The notes under the pieces are model-generated. The model was given only the letters and a program-made list of their open reading frames with translations, was not told the DNA's origin and did not search any database. This document shows positions 1 to 5,833 of a stretch of 7,233 nucleotides of DNA, piece after piece. The position numbers and the translations under genes were made by a program. Every line of letters starts with the position of its first letter. Within the stretch, counting starts at the first letter, position 1. Source of the DNA: Leadbetterella sp031420365 (GTDB taxonomy: Bacteria > Bacteroidota > Bacteroidia > Cytophagales > Spirosomataceae); the NCBI GenBank assembly GCA_031420365.1, contig JANOMP010000095.1, positions 1 through 7,233 of the forward strand, read 5' to 3'.

Positions 1-2
1 AC

Positions 3-284
3 CAGGAGTTCTTTGATGAGCTGTATGTCAAAAATAACTCTGAAATGTTGAGGGCAATAAAAGCTGTAAAAGGCCAGAGCCATGCTTTGAAATATTGGGA
101 CAGAACATACAATTTTCAGTTTTCAAAAGCAGTGTCGACTATTGGTCAACCTATAGAAGGGTTCTTCAATTGGTTAATAGAAAAAACGGACATCCAGAGA
201 GCAAGTAAAGTTCGTTCAATCAAAGGACTACAAGTCCATATTTTTGGAAAATTAGCTGCTGCTTTTTTGATCTTTGCATTTTAA
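3..284 (+). CDS. Transposase, C-terminal fragment (DDE type, family uncertain)
   Basis: An open frame enters from the left edge and stops at TAA 282-284, giving about 93 residues. The first ATG inside is at 45, but the frame is open from base 3, so the gene begins outside the window. The tail, with segments such as QPIEGFFNWLIEKT, ASKVRS and VHIFGKLAAA, resembles the C-termini of DDE transposases of IS4-like elements in Bacteroidota. The family is from memory of the pattern and not certain. No catalytic DDE residue can be assigned in the part shown. A short inverted repeat just after the stop (287-302) could belong to the element's end. Whether the element is intact cannot be judged from here. 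It occupies the place where nusG would often sit upstream of rplK. Confidence 0.6.
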   Translation, partial: QEFFDELYVKNNSEMLRAIKAVKGQSHALKYWDRTYNFQFSKAVSTIGQPIEGFFNWLIEKTDIQRASKVRSIKGLQVHIFGKLAAAFLIFAF

Positions 285-286
285 CC

Positions 287-302
287 CTTAATTCGCATTA
301 AG
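287..302. repeat. Inverted repeat after the transposase stop, possible IS end
   Basis: CTTAAT-TCGC-ATTAAG is a perfect 6-bp inverted repeat with a 4-nt centre, starting 3 nt after the transposase stop codon. Its place right behind the transposase gene suggests a terminal or subterminal repeat of the insertion sequence. The matching left end is outside the window, so this is inference. Confidence 0.35.
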
Positions 303-417
303 TATCTTTAATGTTCAAACGGAATAAAATAAAACTAGTAATCCTTTAAAATTAAAGTTTCTTTGCGTTTATTTTTAATTACCAAACTTGCTCTCTATTT
401 ATATTTTAAAAAAACTT

Positions 418-447
418 TTGAATTAAAAAATCAATTTCTTACCTTTG
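418..447 (+). promoter_or_regulatory. Promoter of the L11 operon (Bacteroidota housekeeping sigma type)
   Basis: TTG at 418-420 is followed after exactly 19 nt by TACCTTTG at 440-447. This matches the Bacteroidota consensus TTG-N19-TAnnTTTG at every fixed position. Transcription would start near 452-456, leaving a leader of about 205 nt before rplK. It is the only full consensus match I found upstream of the four ribosomal protein genes, so it probably drives all of them. Confidence 0.7.
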
Positions 448-482
448 CATTCCATTTTGGGCAGCTTGTCTTTTATGGCTTA

Positions 483-547
483 GTTTTTCTCTGTCTCTTG
501 TCATATTATCAATATGTTAGGCTTCCCCTGAGGAGTAAGAGAAAAAC
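483..547 (+). promoter_or_regulatory. Stem-loop in the rplK mRNA leader, possible autoregulatory element
   Basis: GTTTTTCTCT at 483-492 is perfectly complementary to AGAGAAAAAC at 538-547. The pairing can extend to 13 bp with one mismatch. Inside the 45-nt loop is a second hairpin, CATATT-ATC-AATATG (502-516). The element lies between the promoter and rplK. In other bacteria, L1 represses the L11 operon by binding the rplK leader. I could not match this structure to the known L1 site, so the regulatory role is inference. Confidence 0.35.
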
Positions 548-660
548 TTAGGAGAATCGGATGAACATTTAAACAGACTTCCTTTGAATGTGACTAAAAT
601 GAAGAAAATTTAGATTGAGTTCGTTAGTTCGTATTTCTCAAAATTTAAAATTTCAAAACA

Positions 661-1098
661 ATGGCGAAAGACATCGCAGGATACTTAAAATTACAAGCCA
701 AGGGTGGTCAAGCTAACCCTGCACCTCCGATTGGTCCAGCTTTAGGTTCGAAAGGTATTAACATCATGGAGTTCTGTAAGCAGTTTAATGCTAGAACACA
801 AGATAAAATGGGCCAAGTGGTGCCAGTATTAATTACATATTATACTGATAAATCATTTGAGTTTGTTATTAAAACCTCTCCTACCGCAGTGTTGTTGATC
901 GAAGCATCGAAAGTTAAGAAAGGTTCAGACCAACCCAATCGTAATAAGGTAGGGTCGGTAACTTGGGATCAAGTGAAAACCATCGCTGAGACTAAAATGC
1001 CAGATTTAAATTGCTTCACTATAGAGTCGGCTATGAAGATGATTCAAGGCACCGCTAACAACATGGGCTTAAATATTACAGGTCCAAGTCCTTTTTAA
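661..1098 (+). CDS. rplK: 50S ribosomal protein L11
   Basis: The gene encodes 145 residues, the normal length for L11 (about 141-147). L11 binds the GTPase-associated region of 23S rRNA at the base of the L10-L12 stalk and takes part in factor-dependent GTP hydrolysis and RelA-mediated stringent signalling. The N-terminal domain shows the conserved run LQAKGGQANPAPPIGPALGS, with the paired prolines at 22-23 that define the thiostrepton site. The central part has FNARTQ. The C-terminal rRNA-binding domain ends in the typical GTANNMGLNITG. The start ATG at 661 gives the standard MAKDIAGYLKLQ opening. It is the first gene of the operon, followed after 55 nt by rplA. Nothing in the sequence looks abnormal, but nusG does not precede it. 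Confidence 0.97.
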   Translation: MAKDIAGYLKLQAKGGQANPAPPIGPALGSKGINIMEFCKQFNARTQDKMGQVVPVLITYYTDKSFEFVIKTSPTAVLLIEASKVKKGSDQPNRNKVGSVTWDQVKTIAETKMPDLNCFTIESAMKMIQGTANNMGLNITGPSPF

Positions 1099-1153
1099 TT
1101 AATTTAAACAAAATGGGAGTTTTGCCTTGAGCAAGACGTTAATTACCAAAATT

Positions 1154-1852
1154 ATGGCTAGAATAAGCAAAAAAAGAAAAGAGGCTCTATCAAAGTTTGA
1201 TGCGACAAAATCGTACAGCTTAGTAGAAGCCGCTGAAATCTTGAAACAAATCTCTTACACAAAATTTGACTCTTCAATTGATATAGACGTTAGATTAGGT
1301 GTTGATCCTCGTAAAGCAGATCAAATGATTCGTGGAGTTGTAGCACTTCCTCACGGTACTGGTAAAACTGTTCGTGTTTTAGTTCTTTGTTCTCCTGACA
1401 AGGAAGAAGAAGCTAAAGCGGCAGGGGCTGATTTCGTAGGTCTTGATGAGTACATTTCAAAAATCGAAAAAGGTTGGACTGATATCGACGTAATCATTAC
1501 CATGCCTACTGTTATGGCCAAACTAGGACGTTTAGGTAAAGTATTAGGACCTCGTGGTCTGATGCCAAATCCAAAGTCTGGTACTGTAACCTTAGAAGTT
1601 GGAAAGGCAGTGAGAGAAGTAAAAGCTGGTAAAATTGACTTTAAAGTTGACAAAACAGGAATTATTCACGCAGGTATTGCAAAGGTTTCTTTCGACGCTA
1701 TTAAAATAGCTGATAACGCAAACGAGATTATCCAAACATTGGTTAAACTTAAGCCGTCTTCAGCAAAAGGAACTTATGTAAAAGGCATTTCATTGTCTAG
1801 CACTATGAGTCCAGGAATACAGATTGACAAATCAACTATAATAGGATTGTAA
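1154..1852 (+). CDS. rplA: 50S ribosomal protein L1
   Basis: The gene encodes 232 residues from ATG 1154, matching the usual 229-235. L1 forms the mobile L1 stalk near the ribosomal E site and helps release deacylated tRNA. In many bacteria it also represses its own operon through the rplK leader. Conserved blocks include the N-terminal MARISKKRKEALSKFD, then VDIDVRLGVDPRKADQMIRG, GTGKTVRVLVL, the signature MPTVMAKLGRLGKVLGPRGL followed by MPNPKSGTVT, and the C-terminal SSAKGTYVKGISLSSTMSPG. The frame stays open upstream to a TTG at 1127. The ATG at 1154 is preferred because it gives the family-typical N-terminus and the earlier nine residues have no counterpart. rplJ follows after 2 nt, so the two are almost certainly translationally coupled. 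Confidence 0.96.
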   Translation: MARISKKRKEALSKFDATKSYSLVEAAEILKQISYTKFDSSIDIDVRLGVDPRKADQMIRGVVALPHGTGKTVRVLVLCSPDKEEEAKAAGADFVGLDEYISKIEKGWTDIDVIITMPTVMAKLGRLGKVLGPRGLMPNPKSGTVTLEVGKAVREVKAGKIDFKVDKTGIIHAGIAKVSFDAIKIADNANEIIQTLVKLKPSSAKGTYVKGISLSSTMSPGIQIDKSTIIGL

Positions 1853-1854
1853 TC

Positions 1855-2388
1855 ATGAGAAGAGAAGAAAAAGCAATTATTATTCAAGATCTTAGCGAAA
1901 AGTTTGCAAACATTCCTTATTTCTATATCACCGATGCAAGTGGCATGTCTGTTGCGAAAACCAACAAATTGAGACGCTTGTGTTTTGAAAGGGGTATAGA
2001 GTATGTCGTAGTGAAAAACACACTGATCGAAAAAGCTCTTGAGACCCTCGACACAGATTATACGTCTTTCAACGAGTCAGTTCTTAAAGGTTTTTCTGGC
2101 ATTATGTTTCACCCAGAATCGGGTAAAGCAGCCGCTAAGCTTTTGAAAGATTTCTTAAAAGAAAATAAAGATTCAATTAAGCTTAAAGGAGCTTCAATAG
2201 ACGGCGGATTGTTTGTTGGTCACGACCAATTAGACGCTTTGACGAACTTGAAATCTAAAGCTGAAATGATTGGCGAAGTAATCGGATTACTACAGTCGCC
2301 TGCTAAAAATGTACTTAGTGCATTGCAGAGTGGGGGTCACAAATTATCGGGCATCCTTAAAACCCTTTCGGAGAAAGAGGCAGCCTAA
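1855..2388 (+). CDS. rplJ: 50S ribosomal protein L10
   Basis: The gene encodes 177 residues, within the L10 range. L10 anchors the flexible stalk: its N-terminal globular domain binds 23S rRNA next to L11, and its C-terminal helix carries L12 dimers. The N-terminal half shows the typical MRREEKAIIIQDLSEKF opening, then MSVAKTNKLRR and YVVVKNTL. The C-terminal helix covers roughly residues 139-177, including PAKNVLSALQSGG, and ends EKEAA. The start lies 2 nt after the rplA stop. This leaves no room for a separate L10 leader between rplA and rplJ as found in E. coli, so any feedback by the L10-L12 complex would have to act elsewhere. rplL follows after 70 nt. Confidence 0.96.
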   Translation: MRREEKAIIIQDLSEKFANIPYFYITDASGMSVAKTNKLRRLCFERGIEYVVVKNTLIEKALETLDTDYTSFNESVLKGFSGIMFHPESGKAAAKLLKDFLKENKDSIKLKGASIDGGLFVGHDQLDALTNLKSKAEMIGEVIGLLQSPAKNVLSALQSGGHKLSGILKTLSEKEAA

Positions 2389-2458
2389 AAAAATCATTTG
2401 GAGATTGCAAGGTGCAGTTTTCCTTAAAAAATTAGTTTAAAATAAAAAAAATATAGAA

Positions 2459-2836
2459 ATGGCAGATTTGAAAGCATTCGCTGAACAATTAGTTAATTTA
2501 ACTGTAAAAGAAGTAAATGAATTAGCAGCAATTCTTAAAGACGAGTATGGAATTGAGCCTGCAGCCGCTGGTGCTGTAATGGTTGCTGGTCCAGCTGCTG
2601 CGGAAGCAGAAGTAGTTGTAGAGCAAACAGCATTTGACGTAATTCTTAAATCAGGAGGTATTAATAAACTACAAGTAGTGAAATTAGTAAAAGACCTTAC
2701 AGGTTTAGGATTGAAAGAAGCAAAAGAATTAGTAGATTCTTCTCCGAAGGCTTTGAAAGAGGGTATCGCTAAAGACGAAGCTGATGCACTTAAGAAGCAA
2801 TTAGAAGAAGCAGGTGCTGTAGTAGAAATTAAATAA
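2459..2836 (+). CDS. rplL: 50S ribosomal protein L7/L12
   Basis: The gene encodes 125 residues, normal for L12. L12 dimers form the stalk that recruits and activates translational GTPases. Residues 1 to about 33 form the helical dimerisation domain that binds L10. Residues about 34-55 are the Ala/Val-rich flexible hinge. From about 56 onward lies the factor-binding domain, with FDVILKSGG, the helix VVKLVKDLTGLGLKEAKELV, and the C-terminal ALKKQLEEAGAVVEIK, all close to the family consensus. It is the last gene of the operon here: a strong terminator begins 26 nt after the stop. In most bacteria rpoB and rpoC follow rplL; here they do not. Confidence 0.97.
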   Translation: MADLKAFAEQLVNLTVKEVNELAAILKDEYGIEPAAAGAVMVAGPAAAEAEVVVEQTAFDVILKSGGINKLQVVKLVKDLTGLGLKEAKELVDSSPKALKEGIAKDEADALKKQLEEAGAVVEIK

Positions 2837-2862
2837 TTTTTATTGGTACGAAGCAATTCTGG

Positions 2863-2900
2863 AAAGAGCCAACTATTTACTTAGTTGGCTCTTTTTTTTT
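2863..2900 (+). terminator. Rho-independent terminator after rplL
   Basis: A perfect 13-bp stem is formed by AAAGAGCCAACTA (2863-2875) and TAGTTGGCTCTTT (2882-2894), with the 6-nt loop TTTACT. Nine Ts follow at 2892-2900. It closes the L11 operon and makes read-through into the ATPase gene unlikely. Confidence 0.93.
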
Positions 2901-2959
2901 CAAAAGTTTTTTAAAAGAGGTTCTACCTAGGTTTATCTGAGATTATAAGATTGTCTTTT

Positions 2960-2977
2960 TGTTTATTTTGATAAACA
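2960..2977. promoter_or_regulatory. Operator-like inverted repeat upstream of the ATPase gene
   Basis: TGTTTAT-TTTG-ATAAACA is a perfect 7-bp inverted repeat with a 4-nt centre. A near-palindromic relative overlaps the promoter core at 3025-3044, and a third, TGTTTA-N6-TAAACA, lies at 4398-4415 downstream of the gene. Repeated sites of one type around a single promoter suggest a dimeric DNA-binding regulator. No regulator gene is encoded nearby, so the function is inference. The AT-rich background makes such repeats less surprising. Confidence 0.4.
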
Positions 2978-2991
2978 TTTTTATTTTATAT

Positions 2992-3057
2992 TTGTTTATT
3001 ATAATATTTATTTTTTTATATTTTTTGTTTATTAAATAAAACAATTGTACTTTTGTG
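2992..3057 (+). repeat. Direct repeat flanking the ATPase gene, upstream copy
   Basis: Bases 2992-3031 match 4364-4403 without gaps at 33 of 40 positions by hand count. Similarity continues with small gaps through TTAAATAAA and TTTTGTG to about 3057 and 4422. The copies sit before and after the ATPase gene. The sequence is AT-rich, so part of the match is compositional, but the shared order of palindrome and TTTTGTG argues for common origin. Confidence 0.4.
3025..3055 (+). promoter_or_regulatory. Promoter of the AAA/DUF4143 gene, overlapped by a near-palindrome
   Basis: TTG at 3025-3027 and TACTTTTG at 3048-3055 are spaced by 20 nt, one more than the Bacteroidota optimum, and the -7 box fits TAnnTTTG exactly. 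The near-palindrome at 3025-3044 (TTGTTTAT, then TAA, then ATAAAACAA) fills the space between the two boxes, a classic place for a repressor. Transcription would begin around 3060-3063, at or next to the ATG at 3062, so the message may be leaderless. Confidence 0.5.
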
Positions 3058-3061
3058 CATC

Positions 3062-4252
3062 ATGGACAAAATATATCTTGAATATAAAGAAACGCTTGCA
3101 GCATTAAAACCACTGTTCCGGAGAAACTTTATAGATGAAATAGACTGGAGCGAACCTCTTTTATTTATTCTGGGTTCTAGAGGCGTAGGGAAAACTACTT
3201 TAATATTGCAACATATTAATGAGCAGTTTGGAATGAGTCAAAATGCATTGTATGTGAGTATGGACGACATATCCTTGTCAAACTTCACCCTAATGGACCT
3301 GGCTAGGCATCATACCAACTTAGGCGGTACGCACTTGTTCATTGATGAGATTCATAAATACCAAAATTGGAGCCAAGAACTAAAAAATATTCGGGATAAA
3401 ATCAAAGACCTCAAAGTGGTGGCATCAGGTTCTTCTATACTTGATATCTATAAAGGCGAAGCAGATTTGAGTAGGCGAAGTGTGAAATATACGCTTTATG
3501 GTTTATCGTATCGCGAATATTTGAATATTGAATTAATTAAAAATATACCGGCAATAAGCCTTGATGATATTGTTTCAAAACATGAACACATTTGTCATGA
3601 TTTAATTCAAAACTTTAAACCACTTGAGCATTTTTCGGGATATCTGAAGCACGGCTATTTCCCGTTTTATTTGGAAGGTGTAAGAAACTACCACCACAAG
3701 CTCTTAAATGTTCTAAATGTAGTCTTAGAGCAAGATATGGCATTACTAGAGTCAATAGAATTGGCAAAAATACCCAAAATACGAAAGTTGATATTTTTAC
3801 TTTCAACACAGGTTCCTTATCAACCCAACATTACAAAATTGGCCGAAGCTTTAGAAATAGACCGCATTACACTTTTAAACTATCTTTCGGCACTTGAGAA
3901 AGCGAGTATATTGGCTTTGGCTAGAAAAAACGGCAAGTTTTACTCGCAACTCACCAAACCCGACAAGATTTATCTTGACAATACTAACTTTTTATATTTA
4001 AGTCAAACCGAAGTTAATATTGGTACTCTAAGAGAAACCTTTTTTATGAATCAAATGCGTATAAAAAGCAATGTAACTCTTGCAGAGAAAGGCGACTTTA
4101 TTATTGATGATAAATACATATTTGAAGTGGGTGGGGCATCTAAAGGATTTGAACAAATAGCAGGAATAGAAAATAGTTTTTTAGCACTCGACGACATACC
4201 AATAGGAATTAATAATAAAATACCATTGTGGTTATTTGGGTTTATGTATTGA
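3062..4252 (+). CDS. AAA-family ATPase with C-terminal DUF4143 domain
   Basis: The gene encodes 396 residues from ATG 3062. An in-frame TTG at 3053 lies inside the -7 promoter box and is rejected as start. The N-terminal AAA_14-type ATPase domain (about 30-160) has Walker A GSRGVGKTT (38-46, Lys44), Walker B HLFIDEIHK (91-99, Asp95-Glu96) and a sensor-1-like VVASGSS (119-125). A winged-helix-like segment follows (about 235-295). The DUF4143 domain at the C-terminus is related to PD-(D/E)xK nucleases. Here GDFIIDDKYIFEVGG offers Asp345 and Glu355, but the position expected for lysine is Gly357, so nuclease activity is doubtful. The ending PLWLFGFMY is characteristic of Bacteroidota members. 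The family is common and its cellular role is not established. The gene is a single transcription unit with its own promoter and terminator. Confidence 0.88.
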   Translation: MDKIYLEYKETLAALKPLFRRNFIDEIDWSEPLLFILGSRGVGKTTLILQHINEQFGMSQNALYVSMDDISLSNFTLMDLARHHTNLGGTHLFIDEIHKYQNWSQELKNIRDKIKDLKVVASGSSILDIYKGEADLSRRSVKYTLYGLSYREYLNIELIKNIPAISLDDIVSKHEHICHDLIQNFKPLEHFSGYLKHGYFPFYLEGVRNYHHKLLNVLNVVLEQDMALLESIELAKIPKIRKLIFLLSTQVPYQPNITKLAEALEIDRITLLNYLSALEKASILALARKNGKFYSQLTKPDKIYLDNTNFLYLSQTEVNIGTLRETFFMNQMRIKSNVTLAEKGDFIIDDKYIFEVGGASKGFEQIAGIENSFLALDDIPIGINNKIPLWLFGFMY

Positions 4253-4301
4253 AGTATGAATTGAAAGTTGAGTAAAACCATTGAGGCGTAAAATAATTTG
4301 G

Positions 4302-4334
4302 AAAGAGCTAAAAATTAAATCTTTGGCTTTTTTT
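4302..4334 (+). terminator. Terminator of the AAA/DUF4143 gene
   Basis: AAAGAGCTAAA (4302-4312) pairs with TTTGGCTTTTT (4322-4332) over 11 bp with two G-U pairs and a 9-nt loop. It runs into seven Ts at 4328-4334. It begins 50 nt after the stop. It shares the GGAAAGAGC start with the rplL terminator at 2861 and looks like a degenerate relative of it. Confidence 0.65.
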
Positions 4335-4363
4335 GGGGGGAAATTTTGAAGGAGGTTCAAATT

Positions 4364-4425
4364 TTGTTCATTATAATATACATTTTTTAATTATGTTTGT
4401 TTAGTTAAATAAACAGTTTTGTGAT
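4364..4425 (+). repeat. Direct repeat flanking the ATPase gene, downstream degenerate copy
   Basis: This is the partner of 2992-3057, at 33 of 40 ungapped matches over 4364-4403. It contains the perfect inverted repeat TGTTTA-GTTAAA-TAAACA (4398-4415). The TTTTGTG that forms part of the promoter in the upstream copy is kept, but the -7 box has become CAGTTTTG and no plus-strand gene follows. It looks like a promoter remnant left by duplication or by insertion of the ATPase cassette. Confidence 0.4.
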
Positions 4426-4486
4426 ACCTAATTTTAGTTAGCATAAGATTTGATTTTATCAATATAATTTTGATTACTTATTATAT

Positions 4487-4524
4487 AAAAATACCCCAAA
4501 CTCCTTAAATAGGATTTTGAGGTA
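4487..4524 (-). terminator. Terminator of the E2-JAB-E1 operon
   Basis: Read on the minus strand, TACCTCAAAATCC (4524-4512) pairs with GGAGTTTGGGGTA (4504-4492) over 13 positions with one mismatch and one G-U pair, around a 7-nt loop. Five Ts follow (4491-4487). It starts 13 nt after the E1 stop codon. Confidence 0.75.
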
Positions 4525-4537
4525 CTAAATTGACGTT

Positions 4538-5833
4538 TTATACCGTGCTAAAGCTAGATGTTGACCTCATTTTTCCTGAAAAAATAGAGGACGATTTACC
4601 ACTATTACAACTTTTTACCAATTCAGAAATTAAAATGCAACTACCAAAAAGGCCTACGAAAGGAGTCGAAATGCCAAAATTTGTTAATTCTCCACAACCA
4701 CCTTTTTCCACAACCATTTTATGTAGATTTTTATGAAGAATATTTGATTTTACATTTTCTGGGTCCCATATTTCATTAGGTTTTTGCTCACATAATTTTA
4801 AATTTCTAAAAGTAAATGAATCAAAATTCAACAAAGAACCATTTGTTGCACCATCTAAACATAACTCAAACCTATCTGTATTAATAATGCTCCTTGAAAT
4901 TGAATTATCAAGACCCGTAATTAATACTTTATAATCGTAAAGCGAATCATCAATTTGGTCGTTTTTAACAAACTTTTTTTCAATAATAATACAATTGATT
5001 TTCATTTTAGATAAAAAATCTAAACACACTCTGGTTTTAGGACTTCCGATTTGACTTGCAAAGCTTAAAATTTGTGACCCTAGGTTTTCAATACCAAGGT
5101 TATCAAAATCTTGTAAAAGAAATTTTAAATCATTATGCTTTTTGAAATGACTTAAAGTCCATATGTATGACTGCCCCAAATGTCCAAGTCCAACATTCCA
5201 AATCTTGGATGGAATTTTTACATTTTCTGGACCTTCAGCTTCTTTTTCAAACCACTGATACTTCAATGATGAATTCCACAAAGAATACCCAAATGATTCT
5301 GTTTGAAGATCTCCTGTTATTTCAAAAGTATATTCAAAAGCCCAAAATAATGCGAATGAGGAAGATAAGCATGCTCCAAGTGATAATTCTGAATTTCTGT
5401 TTTTTAATGAAACTCTTTCTGATTCATAAACATTTAGCCCCGCCTGCCAGCTTGAACAAATTACCTCAACTTGATTTCTCGCCTTTGGTGATTTTCCAAA
5501 AAGAATTTTTGGCGAGTTCAGTTTTGCAATAACTTCTTGATTAATTGAAAAAAGAGAATTCAAAGCCTCATTAAAAGAATCTCCTTCAGTTTTTAACAAA
5601 TTGGGAGCTCCTATAGGTAATATACACTTTACACCGCCTTTGAAAATTCTATTTCCCATGTTGTAACAAGTAAAGAAGGCTAATTGTAAAGCGTATGAAT
5701 TGTTGATTTCTTCATTAGCTTCTAAAATCAACACACTTTTTTCAAGAAGATTTTCTGCTTCTTCCATCGAAATATTTTTACTTTCTGCAATTGCAAAAAT
5801 ATGTCTTTGTATTTTCTCAAAATTTAAATTCAT
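4538..5833 (-). CDS. E1-like ubiquitin-activating (ThiF-fold) enzyme
   Basis: The gene encodes 431 residues. E1-like enzymes adenylate the C-terminus of a ubiquitin-like protein and pass it to a cysteine. Residues 1 to about 200 form an N-terminal domain without a nucleotide motif. Bacterial E1s of Bil-like operons carry a comparable non-catalytic half. The adenylation domain begins near 208: glycine loop GLGHLG (215-220), acidic DFD (242-244) and the ENLGSQ segment, with Asn250 and Gln254 conserved but Ser253 where E1 enzymes usually have arginine. Lys266 follows in GSPK, then Asp309-Asn310 and Arg314. Cys380 in GGCGE, followed by STPFVGLFGS, is the candidate catalytic cysteine. The tail from 408 is serine-rich. 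Its ATG overlaps the JAB stop as ATGA, so the two are translationally coupled. It is the last gene of the operon. Substrate and exact subfamily cannot be fixed from sequence alone. Confidence 0.85.
   Translation of the reverse strand: MNLNFEKIQRHIFAIAESKNISMEEAENLLEKSVLILEANEEINNSYALQLAFFTCYNMGNRIFKGGVKCILPIGAPNLLKTEGDSFNEALNSLFSINQEVIAKLNSPKILFGKSPKARNQVEVICSSWQAGLNVYESERVSLKNRNSELSLGACLSSSFALFWAFEYTFEITGDLQTESFGYSLWNSSLKYQWFEKEAEGPENVKIPSKIWNVGLGHLGQSYIWTLSHFKKHNDLKFLLQDFDNLGIENLGSQILSFASQIGSPKTRVCLDFLSKMKINCIIIEKKFVKNDQIDDSLYDYKVLITGLDNSISRSIINTDRFELCLDGATNGSLLNFDSFTFRNLKLCEQKPNEIWDPENVKSNILHKNLHKMVVEKGGCGELTNFGISTPFVGLFGSCILISELVKSCNSGKSSSIFSGKMRSTSSFSTV

Larger units (their letters stand above)
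285..660. other. Intergenic region between the IS fragment and rplK
   Basis: These 376 bases hold no credible gene. They contain the putative IS end (287-302), a consensus Bacteroidota promoter (418-447) and a long leader with a predicted stem-loop (483-547). No tRNA, secE or nusG sequence was recognised. The roughly 200-nt leader ends in an A/T-rich stretch just before the rplK ATG without a clear Shine-Dalgarno sequence, as is usual in Bacteroidota. Confidence 0.6.

Noticed and set aside
363..551. Open frame of 62 codons upstream of rplK, rich in hydrophobic residues
   Set aside because: It starts with TTG, spans the consensus promoter and leader stem-loop, and its hydrophobic look follows from T-rich DNA. 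No family resemblance.
1127..1153. Nine-residue N-terminal extension of L1 from a TTG start
   Set aside because: ATG 1154 gives the family-typical MARISKKRKEALSKF opening, and the extension has no counterpart in L1.
1351..1653. Minus-strand open frame of 100 codons
   Set aside because: It lies entirely inside rplA, an unquestioned gene, and has no recognisable domain.
2437..2856. Minus-strand open frame of 139 codons opposite rplL
   Set aside because: It is antisense to rplL over nearly its whole length. The Ser/Ala/Thr-rich product is what reverse reading of an Ala/Glu/Lys-rich gene gives.
2968..2994. Second promoter candidate for the ATPase gene (TATATTTG at 2987-2994)
   Set aside because: The -7 box fits, but the nearest TTG is only 16 nt away. 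The pair at 3025-3055 has better spacing.
2861..3060. CRISPR-like array from the repeated TGTTTA motifs
   Set aside because: The repeats are short, irregular and palindromic, with no uniform spacers and no cas genes. They fit operator sites better.
3615..4281. Two short minus-strand frames (3615-3809 and 4051-4281) opposite the ATPase gene
   Set aside because: They overlap the well-supported AAA/DUF4143 gene and show no domain.
4530..4736. Plus-strand frame of 68 codons opposite the E1 C-terminus
   Set aside because: Antisense shadow of the E1 gene, with no resemblance to a known protein.
5167..5532. Plus-strand frame of 121 codons
   Set aside because: Antisense shadow of the E1-like gene, whose motifs are clear on the other strand.
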